Assembly (NCBI GenBank): GCA_964023275.1
Contig: OZ029917.1
Span: forward strand, 26,602,505-26,666,504
Direction of reading: 5' to 3'
Origin: Norana najaformis
Taxonomy: Eukaryota > Annelida > Clitellata > Crassiclitellata > Hormogastridae
DNA: 64,000 bases
Of the stretch, positions 1 through 13,856 are shown piece by piece (the stretch's first letter is position 1; each line of letters starts with the position of its first letter). The notes beneath the pieces are model-generated. The model saw only the letters and a program-made list of their open reading frames with translations. It was not told where the DNA came from and did not search any database. A program made the position numbers and the translations under genes.

Positions 1-1286
1 ATTCCAACATTTTTTGAGATAATCAAGTAACATTTTCAGAAATTCCTTATGTCTGGTAGTAGAACATGTGTGCCAAATTTCATTAAAATCCAACTTTATT
101 TCTAATTTTAATTCAAATTTCTAAGTAGAAAGTACTGCAATATGTCATTCGTGAGTGTTCAAATATCAGTATTTCGATCACTTAGAATCATGTGAGGGAC
201 TCAGATGCACCAAACAAACCATATATCACTGGAAAGGTCTGTTCAAGCTCTACAAAATTAAGTCAAATGCATTGTTCTATCTATTGTCCCACATGGCCAT
301 ACCTGCAGCCGAAGACGAGGTAGTTTATGGGACAGACCAACTTCGAAGACTCATTTCACCATGAAGACATAGATTAAAACGGCTAAGATTTGTCACATAG
401 AGAGTGAACTATATGCAGATAACAGAAATGTAAAATATTTGCAATAGTTTTTGTAGTATTCACTGCTACAATGCCATGAATATTGCAGTTTTAAACTAGC
501 GACGGATTTTTTGGCCTCTTTCACACCCGTATTAGTGGGAAACTATTTGTTTCAATTCAGAATGATCTACTGAATCAGAAAGTACACAAAAAGTTGTACA
601 AAATCACCAAATTTTACAAGAATAGGGGCACCCGTTGCTGAGATACTGGCCTCTGAACATGTCACTAAATTCAAACATGTCGCGAGTGCTTCTTACCCCC
701 CTCCATATCCGTCAGCCATACAAAGCAGATAAATAGTGATAGGCTTTTGAAAATTTCAATATGATGTACAAACATACTTTAAATCTTATGATTTCTATAT
801 TGCCATTATCATAATGTACAAGGCATCAATTGATCAAAACGATCAAAGTAAAAAAAATCGTAATCAAAATTCGATAAGCCCACTAATAGGCCCTAATGAT
901 GATAAGAAGAAGAAGAAGAAGATGATGATGATGATGGCATACTTCAGCCATTAAGCTAGAGGAAATGATGGGATAACAAAACATATGAACAATGAACCAA
1001 TCAATCTTGCAACTTTAATTTTTAAAAACCATCAAACTCAAGTATGCCTAACGTTCATCATAATTATTTAAACTGCTCTAGTCTTCTGTAAATTCTAAAA
1101 CCATATTAAAAATGTGGGAAATAGCTAATGCATCGAACTTACACCTCTACAGCTGAAATTTGGATCCCAGTGTGTGTGAAACTGACAGCTTGTGTAAGGA
1201 AAAGCTATCCAGTTGGCTCTTTATTGTCATGTTTGCGCTTCAGTCATGGATTAATGTTGATAGAGGCGTGTAACACGGCCTACATG
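1..1286. other. No recognisable gene; presumed intron 1 of the cathepsin C gene
   Basis: AT-rich DNA with short open frames that do not look like protein. A GAAGAT/GATGAT microsatellite lies at about 905-936. If the cathepsin C exon at 1625-1787 is correct, this stretch is downstream of its splice donor and therefore intronic. I looked for the second exon of that gene on the minus strand here and did not find it. Confidence 0.4.
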
Positions 1287-1543
1287 AGGGCAGGTCTTTC
1301 ACTCAAAACTGAAAACATTCCTCTTCCACAAAGCCTATCCTGATTCTTCTTCTTCCCCTTATCTCACTTTCCGGTTCAATTCCAAACACCATCCACCATA
1401 GCCATCTGTCTTGTCTGCCTGCTTGTTTCTTAGATCTTGACCTGGAACCGAATCCTTCCGCCCTATCGATTTTGTTTTCACTGAGCGCCTGTGAATAAGC
1501 TGGTTGAGCGTTGTAGAAATCTCGAGTTTACGATTACGATTAA
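1287..1543 (+). mobile_element. LINE family A, 5'-truncated 3' end
   Basis: The stretch aligns by eye with the last 250 bases of the larger copy at 2100-5295. It shares the run beginning GCAGGTCTTTCACTC, the segment around ATCGATTTTGTTTT, the segment GCCTGTGAATAAGCTGG and the terminal GTAGAAATCTCGAG followed by ATTACG repeats. Only the last codons and 3' UTR remain. It lies antisense to the cathepsin C gene, about 80 bp inside its presumed first intron. Confidence 0.85.
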
Positions 1544-1624
1544 CTTATGCGGACATACCAAAACAGCACCGCACACAACAATCATACATGCTTACACAAA
1601 TCACAAAAAAAATCGAGGATTTAC

Positions 1625-1787
1625 CCATTTTTGAGCAATCAATATTTTTGTCGTGGCCCCCTTTGCCAACGTAGAAGGTCCAGCGTCCTCGGATCTCTTC
1701 GTAAGTGCAGTTGGCAGGGGTGTCTGCCCAAACTCCCGAAAGGCAAACCGCCACCAACAGGGCGAAAACTTGCATCGGCTTTACCAT
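1625..1787 (-). CDS. CTSC: Cathepsin C (dipeptidyl-peptidase 1), first coding exon
   Basis: Cathepsin C is a lysosomal papain-family cysteine protease that removes N-terminal dipeptides. This exon runs from ATG at 1787 to the splice donor at 1624-1623 (ATGG|GTAAAT), giving 54 codons plus one base (phase 1). Residues 1-21 are a signal peptide with hydrophobic core VFALLVAVCLSGVWA. The mature N-terminus DTPANCTYEEIRGRW matches the start of the family's exclusion domain, whose free N-terminal Asp sits at the end of the active-site cleft. NCT is an N-glycosylation sequon, and the later CSKMG also fits the family. Past the donor the open frame continues into intron sequence that is unlike the family. 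Later exons would lie beyond the left edge. A TATA box about 170 bp upstream supports a genuine gene start rather than a retrocopy. Identification is by recalled family sequence, not a search. Confidence 0.9.
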
Positions 1788-1893
1788 TGTAGGCTGATAT
1801 ACAATAACTGCGGTTTAGAAGAGCAGCAAAACTTTAAAAGACGCTTTCAGGAACTATTACAGACGCCTCGTCGAGTTTGATTAGCATCTGATC

Positions 1894-1901
1894 TCACATG
1901 A
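1894..1901 (-). promoter_or_regulatory. M-box/CLEAR-like site in cathepsin C 5' region
   Basis: TCATGTGA on the minus strand (TCACATGA as given) is the M-box variant of the E-box bound by MiT/TFE factors, which control lysosomal genes in vertebrates. It lies between the TATA box and the start codon of a lysosomal protease gene. One 8-base match can occur by chance, so function is inferred. Confidence 0.35.
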
Positions 1902-1956
1902 CCACCGATCATAATGACAACAGCCGCACGCGAAACGATCGTCGCCGCTCGTGATT

Positions 1957-1966
1957 CTTTTATATA
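1957..1966 (-). promoter_or_regulatory. TATA box of the cathepsin C gene
   Basis: The minus strand reads TATATAAAAG, a strong TATA box. Transcription would begin about 30 bases downstream, near 1925-1935, leaving a 5' UTR of about 140 bases before ATG at 1787. The surrounding sequence (1925-1960) is CpG-rich relative to its neighbours. Confidence 0.6.
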
Positions 1967-2160
1967 GCGCATATATCCCTCCATCTCCTCTCTCGTTTGT
2001 CTCTGCCATGGGCTCGCATTGTGTGTTTTTACCTATATTTACTTATCTTTAATTTGATACGCAGGGGCCTAATTTGGGGAGCTAATCACACGACTAAAAT
2101 AACACTTCTTATTGGAACCGGAACCTCGTAGGCCTACATTCCAGCCTCTGAGGCATGCAT

Positions 2161-3479
2161 TTGCCTCTTTCCCAAGAAATCAGTGATATAGCCTTCTCTT
2201 CTCACCCGCCTGACATATTTGCCTGATCTGAAACCTGGTTTAATTTAAACACCACTCTTGCTCAATATGAAGACTGTATTCCTCCTGGCTACCATCTTTA
2301 CAGTACACCTCGTCCCTGCAAACCATCTAGCCCTTTTCATAAAAATCCAACTGGTGGTGGTATTGCCTTTCTCACCCGAGAACCTGCCACAGTTTTAGAC
2401 TCACCTGGATACTGTTTCCACTCTTTTGAATGTGCATCAGTTACGCTTAAACTTTATCACACAAATCTGACTATCTTTAATGTATATCGCCCTCCATCCT
2501 CCTCTTCATATTCAAGTCCTCCATCGGTCTTCTTGAAAGAATTTACCACCCTCCTCTCTACTGCCGCCACTACACCTCATGAATTTCTGATTACAGGTGA
2601 CTTCAATATACATGTCGATAACCCCTCTGACACATTTGCTTCTGAATTCCTCACCCTATTGTCCTCAACTAATCTGGTTCAACATGTCAAATTCCCCAAC
2701 CACATTCACAATCACACACTTGACCTTATTATCACATCATCATTCTTCACTCTATCACCTGATATATCTTTCTCTTTTGACACGCCTTCTGATCATTACC
2801 CCATCTTTACATATCTTAACATTCTTCCGACACCACGTCCTGATCCTATCTTTCATTCTTTTCGTCGCATCAGTTCAATAAATATTGAAGCCTTCATACA
2901 AGATATTTCCTGTTCTGACCTCGTTTTAAATCCACCCTCCTCCCTGAATGACCTTCTCTCTTCTTATAACACCACTCTTTCCACTATCCTTGACAAGCAT
3001 GCTCCTATTATTACCAAATCCCGTTCTCACTCTAACAATCCTTGGTTCAATTCCTATCTCCAGGCCTTCAAATCTTTCCGGCGACGCCTTGAGCGTGCCT
3101 ACAAACGCACCAGGGATCCTGAACTTCTCTCTGTCCTTAAATCTGCCACAAATAAATACCATCGCCTTCTTACTGCAGCTAAACAGAGATTTTACTCCTC
3201 ACTAGTTCATTCTCGATCCTCTAGCCCTCGCCTTCTGTGGAAAACGATTAACCAACTCCTCCATCGGAACTCATCTAGCCCACTTCCAAATTCTCTTCCG
3301 TCTTCTTCAATGGCCGACTCGTTCTGTTCTTTCTTTTCGAACAAAATTAGTACCCTCCGTCTCTCTCTTCAATCTCTCCTCAAAGCCACCAATAACCAAC
3401 CTGATGATGCTCCCTCCCCACTTATGACTCCCCACCCTCCCCACCTCGATCCTCATTATCTGTCTTTCAACCCACTTCA
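2161..3479 (+). pseudogene. LINE-A endonuclease and linker, interrupted
   Basis: Reading frame from 2161 to the frameshift near 3475. The endonuclease motif SETW follows an in-frame TGA (2224-2226) where the family has a Leu or Ile codon. Further motifs are GDFNIHVDNP, the HTLDLIIT strand and SDHYPIF, which carries the catalytic His. These are the Asn, Asp and His landmarks of LINE apurinic endonucleases, which nick target DNA to prime reverse transcription. The linker toward the reverse transcriptase is rich in Ser and Arg. A one-base change near FNP, before SESEILHLL, moves the rest of the protein to another frame. Confidence 0.85.
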
Positions 3480-5147
3480 GAGTCTGAAATATTACACCTG
3501 TTAAAATCACTTCCAAACAAACAGTGCGAACTTGACCCTATACCCACCTCCTTACTGAAAGACTGTGCAGCTGTCCTTGTCCCAATCATTACCAAAATAG
3601 TTAATATCTCCTTATCTACGGGTAATTTCCCCCTCCTATTCAAACACTCTCTTGTTACCCCTCTTCTCAAGAAATCATCTCTCGACAAGGAAATTCTTTC
3701 AAATTACCGGCCTGTTTCTAACCTGACTTTCATCCCCAAATTAACTGAACGGATTGTCCTCTCTCGAATCAATAACTATTTAGCTTCTAACTCACTCATT
3801 AACCCACACCAGTCTGGTTTTACTAAACGCCACTCAACCGAAACTCTGCTGACATCTCTCTACAACAAGCTTGTTTCTGCCATTTCTCATCAACAGGTTT
3901 CTTCCCTCTGTCTTCTCGATATCTCTGCAGCCTTCGACACCATAGATCACAATATCTTACTCCACCGACTTTCAACCTGGTTTGGTTTTGCTGACACTGC
4001 TCTCCTATGGATACAGTCTTATCTCTCCTCCGGCTCTTTCTCTGTTAAAACTTCGGAAGCCTCTTCTAAGTCATGCCCTCTCACTTGCGGAGTTCCACAA
4101 GGCTCCGTTCTTGGACCTCTTCTGTTTATCCTCTACACTACCCCACTCAGTTCACTCATTAAAGCATCCTCCGTTGACCATCACCTCTATGCTGATGACA
4201 CCCAACTATTCATCTCTTTCTCTCCAAATTGTTTCAATGAATCTACAGATCATCTTCTTTGTGTGGTTAAACAAATCTCCTCTTGGATGACATCTAATCT
4301 CTTATGCCTGAACCCTTCTAAAACTGAATTCATACTTATAGGCCTACGTGACCAGCTCAAGAAAATTCCTGACCCCTCTATCTCCCTCAGCCTGGACTCT
4401 GCCTCCACCCACACCTTTAATACTAACTCCTCTGTCCGTGATTTAGGTGTTATTTTCGACCAGAACCTTACTTTTTCTGATCATATCACCCATCTTTCCC
4501 GCTCTTGCTTTATGCATATCCGCGATCTTCGCAGAATCCGTCCTATGCTTGACTTCAAAACCGCATCTATCATTGCCACATCCATAGTCCATGCAAAACT
4601 TGACTACTGCAATTCACTTTTCCTCAATATTGACACAACCCAGATAAATCGCCTACAAACTATCCAGAATGCTCTCGCACGTGCTGTCACCAAAACCCCC
4701 AAACACCATCACATCACCCCTGTTCTCAAATCACTGCACTGGCTTAAAATACCAGAACGAATAGAGTACAAAGTCTTATCCCTCACCTACAACACCCTTC
4801 AATCCTCCCAACCCTCTTATCTTCGTCGATTATTTACTATCCAACCACTCCGTTCAACCCGCTCCTCATCTGTCCTAACACTTCTTCGACCTCCCGTCAC
4901 CTCATCCTTAAAATTTGGAAATCGCTCCATAGCCATAGCTGCCCCACCCCTTTGGAATAAACTCCCGCCAGAATTGCGACAGTTGTCTGGTCAATCATAC
5001 GAACTCACCAACACTTCACCTCTTTCAGTTTCTGCGCAGGTCTTTCACTCAAGACTGAAAACACTTCTTTTCCAGAAATCTTATCCTGATTCTTCCTCTT
5101 CCCCTTATCTCTCTTCTCGCTTCAATTTCAAACACCATCCACCGTAG
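3480..5147 (+). pseudogene. LINE-A reverse transcriptase, open across the whole domain
   Basis: The frame starting at 3480 has no stop until TAA/TAG at 5145-5147. The fingers region is SNYRPVSNLTFIPKLTE. Motif A is LLDISAAFDTIDH with its catalytic Asp, motif B is CGVPQGSVLGPLLF and motif C is YADDTQLF, so all catalytic residues are kept. The C-terminal segment has DLGVIFDQNLTF, LDYCNSLF and LKSLHWLKIPERIEY, typical of CR1/L2/Rex1-type elements. It is non-functional here only because it is out of frame with the endonuclease. Confidence 0.9.
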
Positions 5148-5439
5148 CCGTCCGACTGTCTGAGTGCCTGACTCCTGGATCTTGACCCTTTTGCCTATCG
5201 ATTTTGTTTTGACTGAGCGCCTGTGAATAAGCTGGTTCCCGCGACTTAGCTTTCGTTGAGCGCTGTAGAAATCTCGAGATTACGATTACGATTTAAGTTT
5301 ATTCAATCACAACTGCATCAGCTATAGGTTTTGAAATTATTTACCGTATAAAACAGAGGGAATGAAGCTTACTGTTAAAGCCAGAGGGCCTCAAGCACTT
5401 CTCCTCTCCCTAAATTGTCCAAACCAGTGACACTGTAAT

Positions 5440-5775
5440 TCTCATAGGAAGAGCAGTCCATTAAGCTGACCCCTTGATGCAGCCATGGTTATGAAATGCC
5501 AGCAACTTCACTTTCTTAGCCTAGGTATAACAGGGCATATAGCCAGTCTTCTCTCTCGCTGTCTGGTCTTCCCACAGTGTACAGTCAAGTTAAAACTCTA
5601 GTGAAACATAATTTATTTTGGTGGCTCTCCTCTGCACTTTCTCCTCTTGTTTATGTCATGTTCTAGATATGGTCTCCATACCTGGATACAGCATTCCAAC
5701 TGTGACCTCATCCTTGATTTGCACAACCTCAGGACTGTACCGTTGTCTCTGCTAACTATTGTCCTCCTGATCATT
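5440..5775 (-). mobile_element. LINE family F, C-terminal remnant (left part)
   Basis: Read on the minus strand, the stretch encodes a degraded C-terminal tail resembling VWRPYLEH, as in CR1-like reverse transcriptases. It matches the better preserved copy at 18780-19330: both contain ATACCTGGATACA, ATTCCAACTGTG and CCTTTTGATCAT-like segments. It is separated from its upstream half (6476-6906) by the LINE-E insertion. Confidence 0.6.
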
Positions 5776-5823
5776 GTAATTGTAATTGTATAATCAGAAA
5801 CTTATAAAGCGCAATTTCAAAGT

Positions 5824-5908
<85 letters not shown>

Positions 5909-6475
5909 TTCCCGCTTAAGGTCGACAGACAGGTTCTCCCATGAAGCAGGGCCAACAACGGCGAAGCTGCGGCGCTGTGCCATAGGAACCATAGGAACCA
6001 CCAGGTCTCCCTGGACGGTCAATCGCAACAGTCGGCGACCAGAGACAGTAGAAACAGGAACACAAAGTTCTCTTAGGTAAATCGGAGCACAGCCAACAAG
6101 ACAGTTGCGCACAAGGACCAGAATTTGAAAGTGAATGTGCTCTCGAACAATGACGTTTTTCCAACATGAATGAGGAGATATGGCCAAACTTAGGAATGCC
6201 GCCAATCAAGCGAACTGCAGCATTTAGGACAGATTGAAGTTGGGAATACGGAGGAGGATCCAAGACCGGCAAAAACCATGTTTCCAAAGACAGTTCTGGA
6301 GCAGATGAGTGCGTGGACTAGAGTGATGGAGGCCTGGGTTGAAATGGAGCTTCGGATAGTGCGTATTTGACGCAGGTGGTAAAAGCAGGTACGGCAGACG
6401 TTATTAATGTGCTCCCGGAAGTGAGCTCCAGATCCAGATTTACTCCCAGGTTTCGCACCGAGGTATGGAAAGGTT
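5776..6475 (-). mobile_element. LINE family E, inserted into LINE F
   Basis: Minus-strand reverse transcriptase C-terminus spread over three frames. Recognisable pieces are REHINNVCRTCFYHLRQIR, LVHALICSRT, QSVLNAAVRLIGGIPKF, APIYLRELCVPV and FAVVGPASWENL, all typical of CR1/L2-like elements. The 3' end has a GCGCTTTATAAG segment followed by an ATTACA-type repeat tail (5776-5792). An 80-bp GA tract (5825-5905) interrupts the 3' part. Frameshifts and missing pieces make it a dead copy. Confidence 0.7.
5825..5905. repeat. (GA)n microsatellite
   Basis: About 40 uninterrupted GA units. The long Leu-Ser run read on the minus strand here is only this repeat. Confidence 0.98.
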
Positions 6476-6906
6476 GAATTAGCCTTTTTACTGCTCCAGC
6501 ACATTGCTTTGAAGTTTTGCATTATCATGCAGAATCATTTCCAGGTCCTTTTCTTCTTCGCTAACTCTCAAAACCTTACTCACCATTTGATATGAAACTC
6601 TGTTTATTTTTTCCATGTGCATCACAGAGCATTTCTCTAAATTAAAAGGAATCTGCCAGTTCTCTGACCGTTGTATATTCTTGTTAGATCCTCCTGCAGT
6701 ATTTCCTCTCCTTCTTCACCAACTGCTGCTCTGCATAGTTTTCTATCATCCGCAAAGCATCGCCTAGAACCACTGAAATTCATGCGCGGAAGACCTGAAG
6801 ATAACTTCGGGAGGCAAAGGCGTACAGCGCAGCCGTCTGAACGTAAAAGAACTTTGCAGTGAGACAGACTAATTGCATATCGAATAAGACGAGTGACAGC
6901 GACCAT
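6476..6906 (-). mobile_element. LINE family F, reverse transcriptase remnant (right part)
   Basis: Minus-strand translation gives CFADDRKLCRAAVGEEGEE and ILQEDLTRIYNGQRTGRF, the FADD box (motif C) and following helix of a CR1/L1-type reverse transcriptase. A stop codon and the tail ISNGE follow. Sequence at 6476-6530 reads through from the same element. The rest of its C-terminus lies at 5440-5775, beyond the LINE-E insertion. Confidence 0.65.
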
Positions 6907-9815
<2,909 letters not shown>

Positions 9816-9871
9816 CAGACAGACAGACAGACAGACAGACAGACAGGCAGGCAGACAGACAGACAGACAGA
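9816..9871. repeat. (ACAG)n microsatellite
   Basis: About 14 tetranucleotide units with a few GCAG variants. It lies just right of a short GAC repeat (9716-9737). Confidence 0.95.
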
Positions 9872-11299
9872 GAAAAGGTCTTCGTTCGTCGTCGTTCGTT
9901 GACCAAGTGATGATGGGCTGGAAGGCTCGTCGTCTGCTTCTCAGACGTCTTCTGCCATCGTTAAACTCGGCTGCCTCTGAACGTTCGATGGCGTCATTGC
10001 GTAAACAGGGAGCTTTAATTTATTGAAGGCGAGGAGCGTTTATTTAATGGTGTACTGATAAACCTCAGCTGAGCAAGCGATTATCGTCCACGGGACCCTA
10101 AGTTCCACGCGGCTGCGGCTGCGGCGGTCGATCCAGCCAAACAGTCTCCTACGGCGCTCGGCCGGTCATTGGCCGGTCCATCGTTCAGTAGAGGTCGCCT
10201 GCACGCCCTAGGGGCCGCCGCTCTTCCTCGAAGAACTACGCCTGTTGGAACTAATGGCTAGGGACGCGAGATGAATGAGGAGAAGGACGGAGGAGGGAGT
10301 GGCATGTCGTCTGCTTCAGCAGCTTCGTGATTATTCTATTCTCGACGTTTTATAACTTAAAGCATCGTCGTCTTGCGCAGCTAAACAGCTGAAACCTGGT
10401 TCGTTGAACAGAACGGATCCGGGGTCTTTCTTCGGGCCCTTCTGAACTGAATCAACGAGTCAGTGGGGAGTGGCCATTCTTCTTATCAGGCGTTATCAAG
10501 GTATCAGCGGCCGATTACAACGTCCCTCTCCTTGTTTTTCTGGTTACCTGTTGAAGACGTGGAGTGGCAAAACTACAACTTTATTGGAATAAGAGTAAGT
10601 CGCTGATTGTGATTATAGACATCATCGTTGTCATAATCACGCTTTTCGTCATCGTCGTCATCATCGTCAAAGCTGTATAAAATATCATAGGCCTATCTAA
10701 TTCTAGTGACCGCTAAGGAGAAAATCTTTTAAAAATGTTTTTTTGTTTCGCTGTCGACGACAGGGAGATTAATCAAATCTTGTAAATGAGCCTAATGACA
10801 GTCTGCTTAATTATGGCTAAGTATAGGCCTATTAACAAATGTCACCATTGTCATCGTCTTCGATCAAAAACGCTGCTGATTAATATCCCATCCATCTATT
10901 CATCCATCCATCTATCCATCCAACTAACTATCCACTCATCCATCTATCCATCCAACCAACTATCCATCCATTTATCCACACATCCAGTTTATGGATCCCG
11001 ATGAGTCCAACCATGATGTCCGTCTCTACTTTATCTGTCCTCCGTCCCTTAGCATATTTATAAAATTTGCACTTTGATAAAAGCTTATTTTGTGCTATTC
11101 TAACTGAACATTTGGCACAGATTAATGTAAGACTTTTTAAAATATCTTTCAAGAGTGAAAATATTTATAAAATAAGAAACAGACCTATGTGGTTGGAAAT
11201 TAGATGGATAGATGGAATCTCCCGCATGATGATGCTGACAATGTCGATGATGAAAATGGTGACAATGATGATAGTGATGACCAAATTGACTATAATGAC
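9872..11299. other. GC-rich stretch and microsatellites, no gene recognised
   Basis: From about 10080 to 10290 the DNA is unusually GC- and CpG-rich, with a GGCCGGTC direct repeat around ATTGG (an inverted CCAAT box). This could be a promoter or untranslated first exon, but no coding start was found. A good donor sequence (AAGA|GTAAGT) is at about 10588. An ATCC/ATCT repeat occupies 10890-10985. Confidence 0.3.
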
Positions 11300-11908
11300 G
11301 ATCACGTGCTGTCACCAAAACCCGCAAACAACATCACATCACTTCAATGGCTTAAAATACCTGAACGAATAGAGTACCCTTACCTAAAACACATTTCAAT
11401 CCTACCAACCCTCCTACCTTCGTCAGTTATTCACAATCCAACAACTCCGTTCAACCCATTCCTCTTCTACCCTAACACTTCTTCACCTTTCAGTTACCTC
11501 ATCCTTAAAATTTGGAAATTTCTCCATAGCCATAGCTGTCCCACCCCTCTGGAATAAACTCCCGCCAGAATTACGACAATTATCTGACCCATCATAAGAA
11601 CTCACCAAAACTTTGCCCCGTGCAATTTCTGGACAGGTCTTTCACCCAAAACAGAAAACCCTACTCTTTCACAAATCTTATCCTGATTCCTCTTTTTCCC
11701 CTTATCTCACTTTCCGGTCCAACTCCAAACACCATCTAGCGTAGCCTTCTGACTGTCTGCTTGCCTAACTCTTGGATCTTGACATGGAACCGAACCCTAT
11801 CTGACTATCGATTTTGTCTTCATTGAGCGCCTGTGAATAAGCTGGTTCCCGCGACTTAGCTGTCGTAGGAATCTCGATTTTATGAATACGATTAGGATTA
11901 CGATTACT
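11300..11908 (+). mobile_element. LINE family A, truncated copy
   Basis: The copy begins inside the reverse transcriptase C-terminus (CGTGCTGTCACCAAAACC, equal to RAVTKT in the copy at 2100). It has internal deletions, keeps TGGCTTAAAATACC (WLKIPE), and continues through the 3' UTR to ATTACG-type repeats at 11890-11908. Multiple indels make it older than the copy at 2100. Confidence 0.85.
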
Positions 11909-11969
11909 CGTGATAATGATGGCAATTGACTTATCTATATGAAACAGTAATGAAGCGTTATTTATAAAC

Positions 11970-12145
11970 AGTGAAAATGTATACTTTTTTCTAAAACGAC
12001 TGTATGGCCTCGACTCTGCTCATTTTTCAATGAATTAATCGGGTGAGATCTTCCACCACCGCTGCTCGTTTGAATGGGCACCACGCCATTTAAGGTCACT
12101 CACAGAGACGCCTTAGGTACGCGTGTAGCTAACCAGGCAAGTTAA
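11970..12145 (-). mobile_element. tRNA-derived SINE (family 1), internally deleted
   Basis: It shares the body segments CACCACCGCTG, TTTGAATGGGC and CACGCCATTTAAGGTC with copies at 22385, 50040, 55545 and 62640. On the minus strand it would begin with the tRNA-like head GCCTGGTTAGCT, but the B-box segment between head and body is missing. Confidence 0.7.
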
Positions 12146-13377
12146 TGTATAGCGGGAAATGTGGGTGAGATGAAGGGGAGCAGAGATTGATGGGACCAAC
12201 GTTTACAACCTAAATTAGACGCAAAGACGCGAAGACGACAAATTGCACTGATACAGATTTACGGGAAGACCCAAGATGTCGCTGCATCGTGGATGACAGC
12301 CGCATCGGAACAGCTTCGGTCAGATGGCAGAATTTCCTCTTGTCGCTTCGTCATCGTCGACATGAAGATGACGATTGCATGCAACGCCACCAGCATCTCC
12401 CAACGGCCAGCGAAACATCGCTACCCCCTTCTAGCATACTCATCGATTCCAGCAAAAATGTCTGAAGGCTACTACAACAAGTCGTGCAACGCACGTCAGG
12501 AATTTCTGAAAATGCGCTATATAAATATACAATAACATTACATAGAGCTTACGTGTATGCGAGCGAATCTTCACGTAATTAGCAGCTGAAGAGTATGGCT
12601 TAGAATGACCACCATGCCCGCCTCCCCTGCCGTACTGTTACCATCTCCTTCACAGGCTAAATAAGGCAATGCATTTCGACAGCTCTTCCATTTATAATTT
12701 AGCCGCTAGGAATGCCTCTAGGGGAGTTCCTAATAATTTTATCAATCAAATGAACAACCTCAGTTTCGCGTCTCTGTGACTTTTTTGCGCATTACACATT
12801 TTCGTAATTATCATAATAGTCATCATCCCCGTATGGCCGGCTCTGCGTGACCACGTGTCACTTGTCTCGTCTCGAAAGCAACGGAATGTCATTCTTTCAC
12901 TCACTCACTTGCTCGCTCGCTCGCTAGATCGCTCCCTCACCCATCCACCACCCACCCACTTGTCTCCTCTCGAAAGCAACGAAATGTCACTCACTCACTC
13001 ATTCACCACCCACCCATTCTCTCTCTCTCTCTCGCTACCCATACTTTCGACGTCAATTTCTATTCGATGAAAAATAATTATGGGTTGCTTCCAAAAAGCC
13101 TGCATGCCGGACAAGGTTGGCAGCACGTGCTCTCCTGTAAATAACTCCCTCTTCGTGTCTTGGGTCCAACTATTATATCGAAAGTCAATTTCTCATTGCA
13201 TGAGGGATCTTTTCCCTCTGTTTTTGCTCTTACCAAAGTTCATCCTATGCTAAAGAAACCTGCTCTCCATATCCCGTCATCCATCCAATTGCAGACCGAT
13301 CTCAACTTTGAATTTTGTATCTACAATTCTTAAAAGAGTAATTATGAGTCACATTCAGTCAACCCACATTCTTATGG
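12146..13377. other. No recognisable gene
   Basis: The open frame at 12293-12535 has no features of a known family; it ends near a GCGCTATATAAAT motif (12514-12526) that resembles the 3' ends of several LINEs here. A diverged CACTCACT/CGCTCGCT repeat lies at 12895-13035. Confidence 0.35.
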
Positions 13378-13470
13378 ACTTGATTACGGCTTGGTTTTGG
13401 TGCGCCATGATGTTTTGTGCATTAACACCGGCGCTATAGAAGCTGCTAATTATCGGTAATAATATTTATC
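13378..13470 (+). mobile_element. LINE family B, short 3'-end fragment
   Basis: It matches the complement of the LINE-B 3' ends at 25560-25640 and 29990-30060: GGCTTGGTTTTGGTG, then GTGCATTAACACCGGCG, GAAGCTGCTAATTAT and an AAT-type tail. Only about 90 bp survive. Confidence 0.75.
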
Positions 13471-13596
13471 AGTCTTAGATTGATAAGGCAGGAGAGTCAG
13501 CTTTTAATATGGAGATATACAAATGAGGTAACGTAGTGTGGTCCTTTGACGAAGAGTAGATTATTTAATACTTATCTATTAATTAATCTATTAAGT

Positions 13597-13757
13597 TTGG
13601 GGTTATTGGCGAGGGTGTTTTAATGGGGTTATTTTCTTGGGGTCATTACCCATGGGTCTATTGCTCGGGGGTTTTAAATTGGGGGTTATTTTGGGGGTAA
13701 TTGCCAGGGGGTTATCAGCCGGGGGTTATTGATCGGGTGTTTTGATCTGGGGTTACT
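13597..13757 (+). repeat. Degenerate G-rich repeat (GGGGTTATT units)
   Basis: About nine irregular units of 15-22 bases, each with a run of 4-5 G followed by TTATT, TTTT or TAAT. Variants include GGGGTCATT and GGGGGTAATTG. G-runs are on the plus strand only. The repeat is far more diverged than the microsatellites nearby. Confidence 0.75.
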
Positions 13758-13856
13758 ACTCTAGACTCGTGCGCGATGTATAGGATGCTTAGACTGTAGT
13801 GTCGCATATGAAGGCGAGCGGCTGCACGTGGTGCAGGAGGCAGACAACCCGCTCAT

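Larger units (their letters stand above)
2100..5295 (+). mobile_element. LINE family A, nearly complete (CR1/L2-like)
   Basis: A non-LTR retrotransposon with an apurinic-type endonuclease followed by reverse transcriptase, a 3' UTR of about 150 bp and a tail of ATTACG repeats (5279-5294). The 5' boundary is uncertain because no complete reference copy is present. Shorter copies sharing the same 3' end lie at 1287, 11300, 14801 and 20980. The coding region is broken by a nonsense codon at 2224-2226 and a frameshift near 3470-3480 but otherwise stays open, which suggests recent insertion. It points away from the cathepsin C promoter, beginning about 130 bp from the TATA box. No target-site duplication was identified. 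Confidence 0.9.

Noticed and set aside
5771..6205. Long minus-strand frame with a Leu-Ser tail
   Set aside because: The tail is only the (GA)n repeat; the rest is decayed LINE-E.
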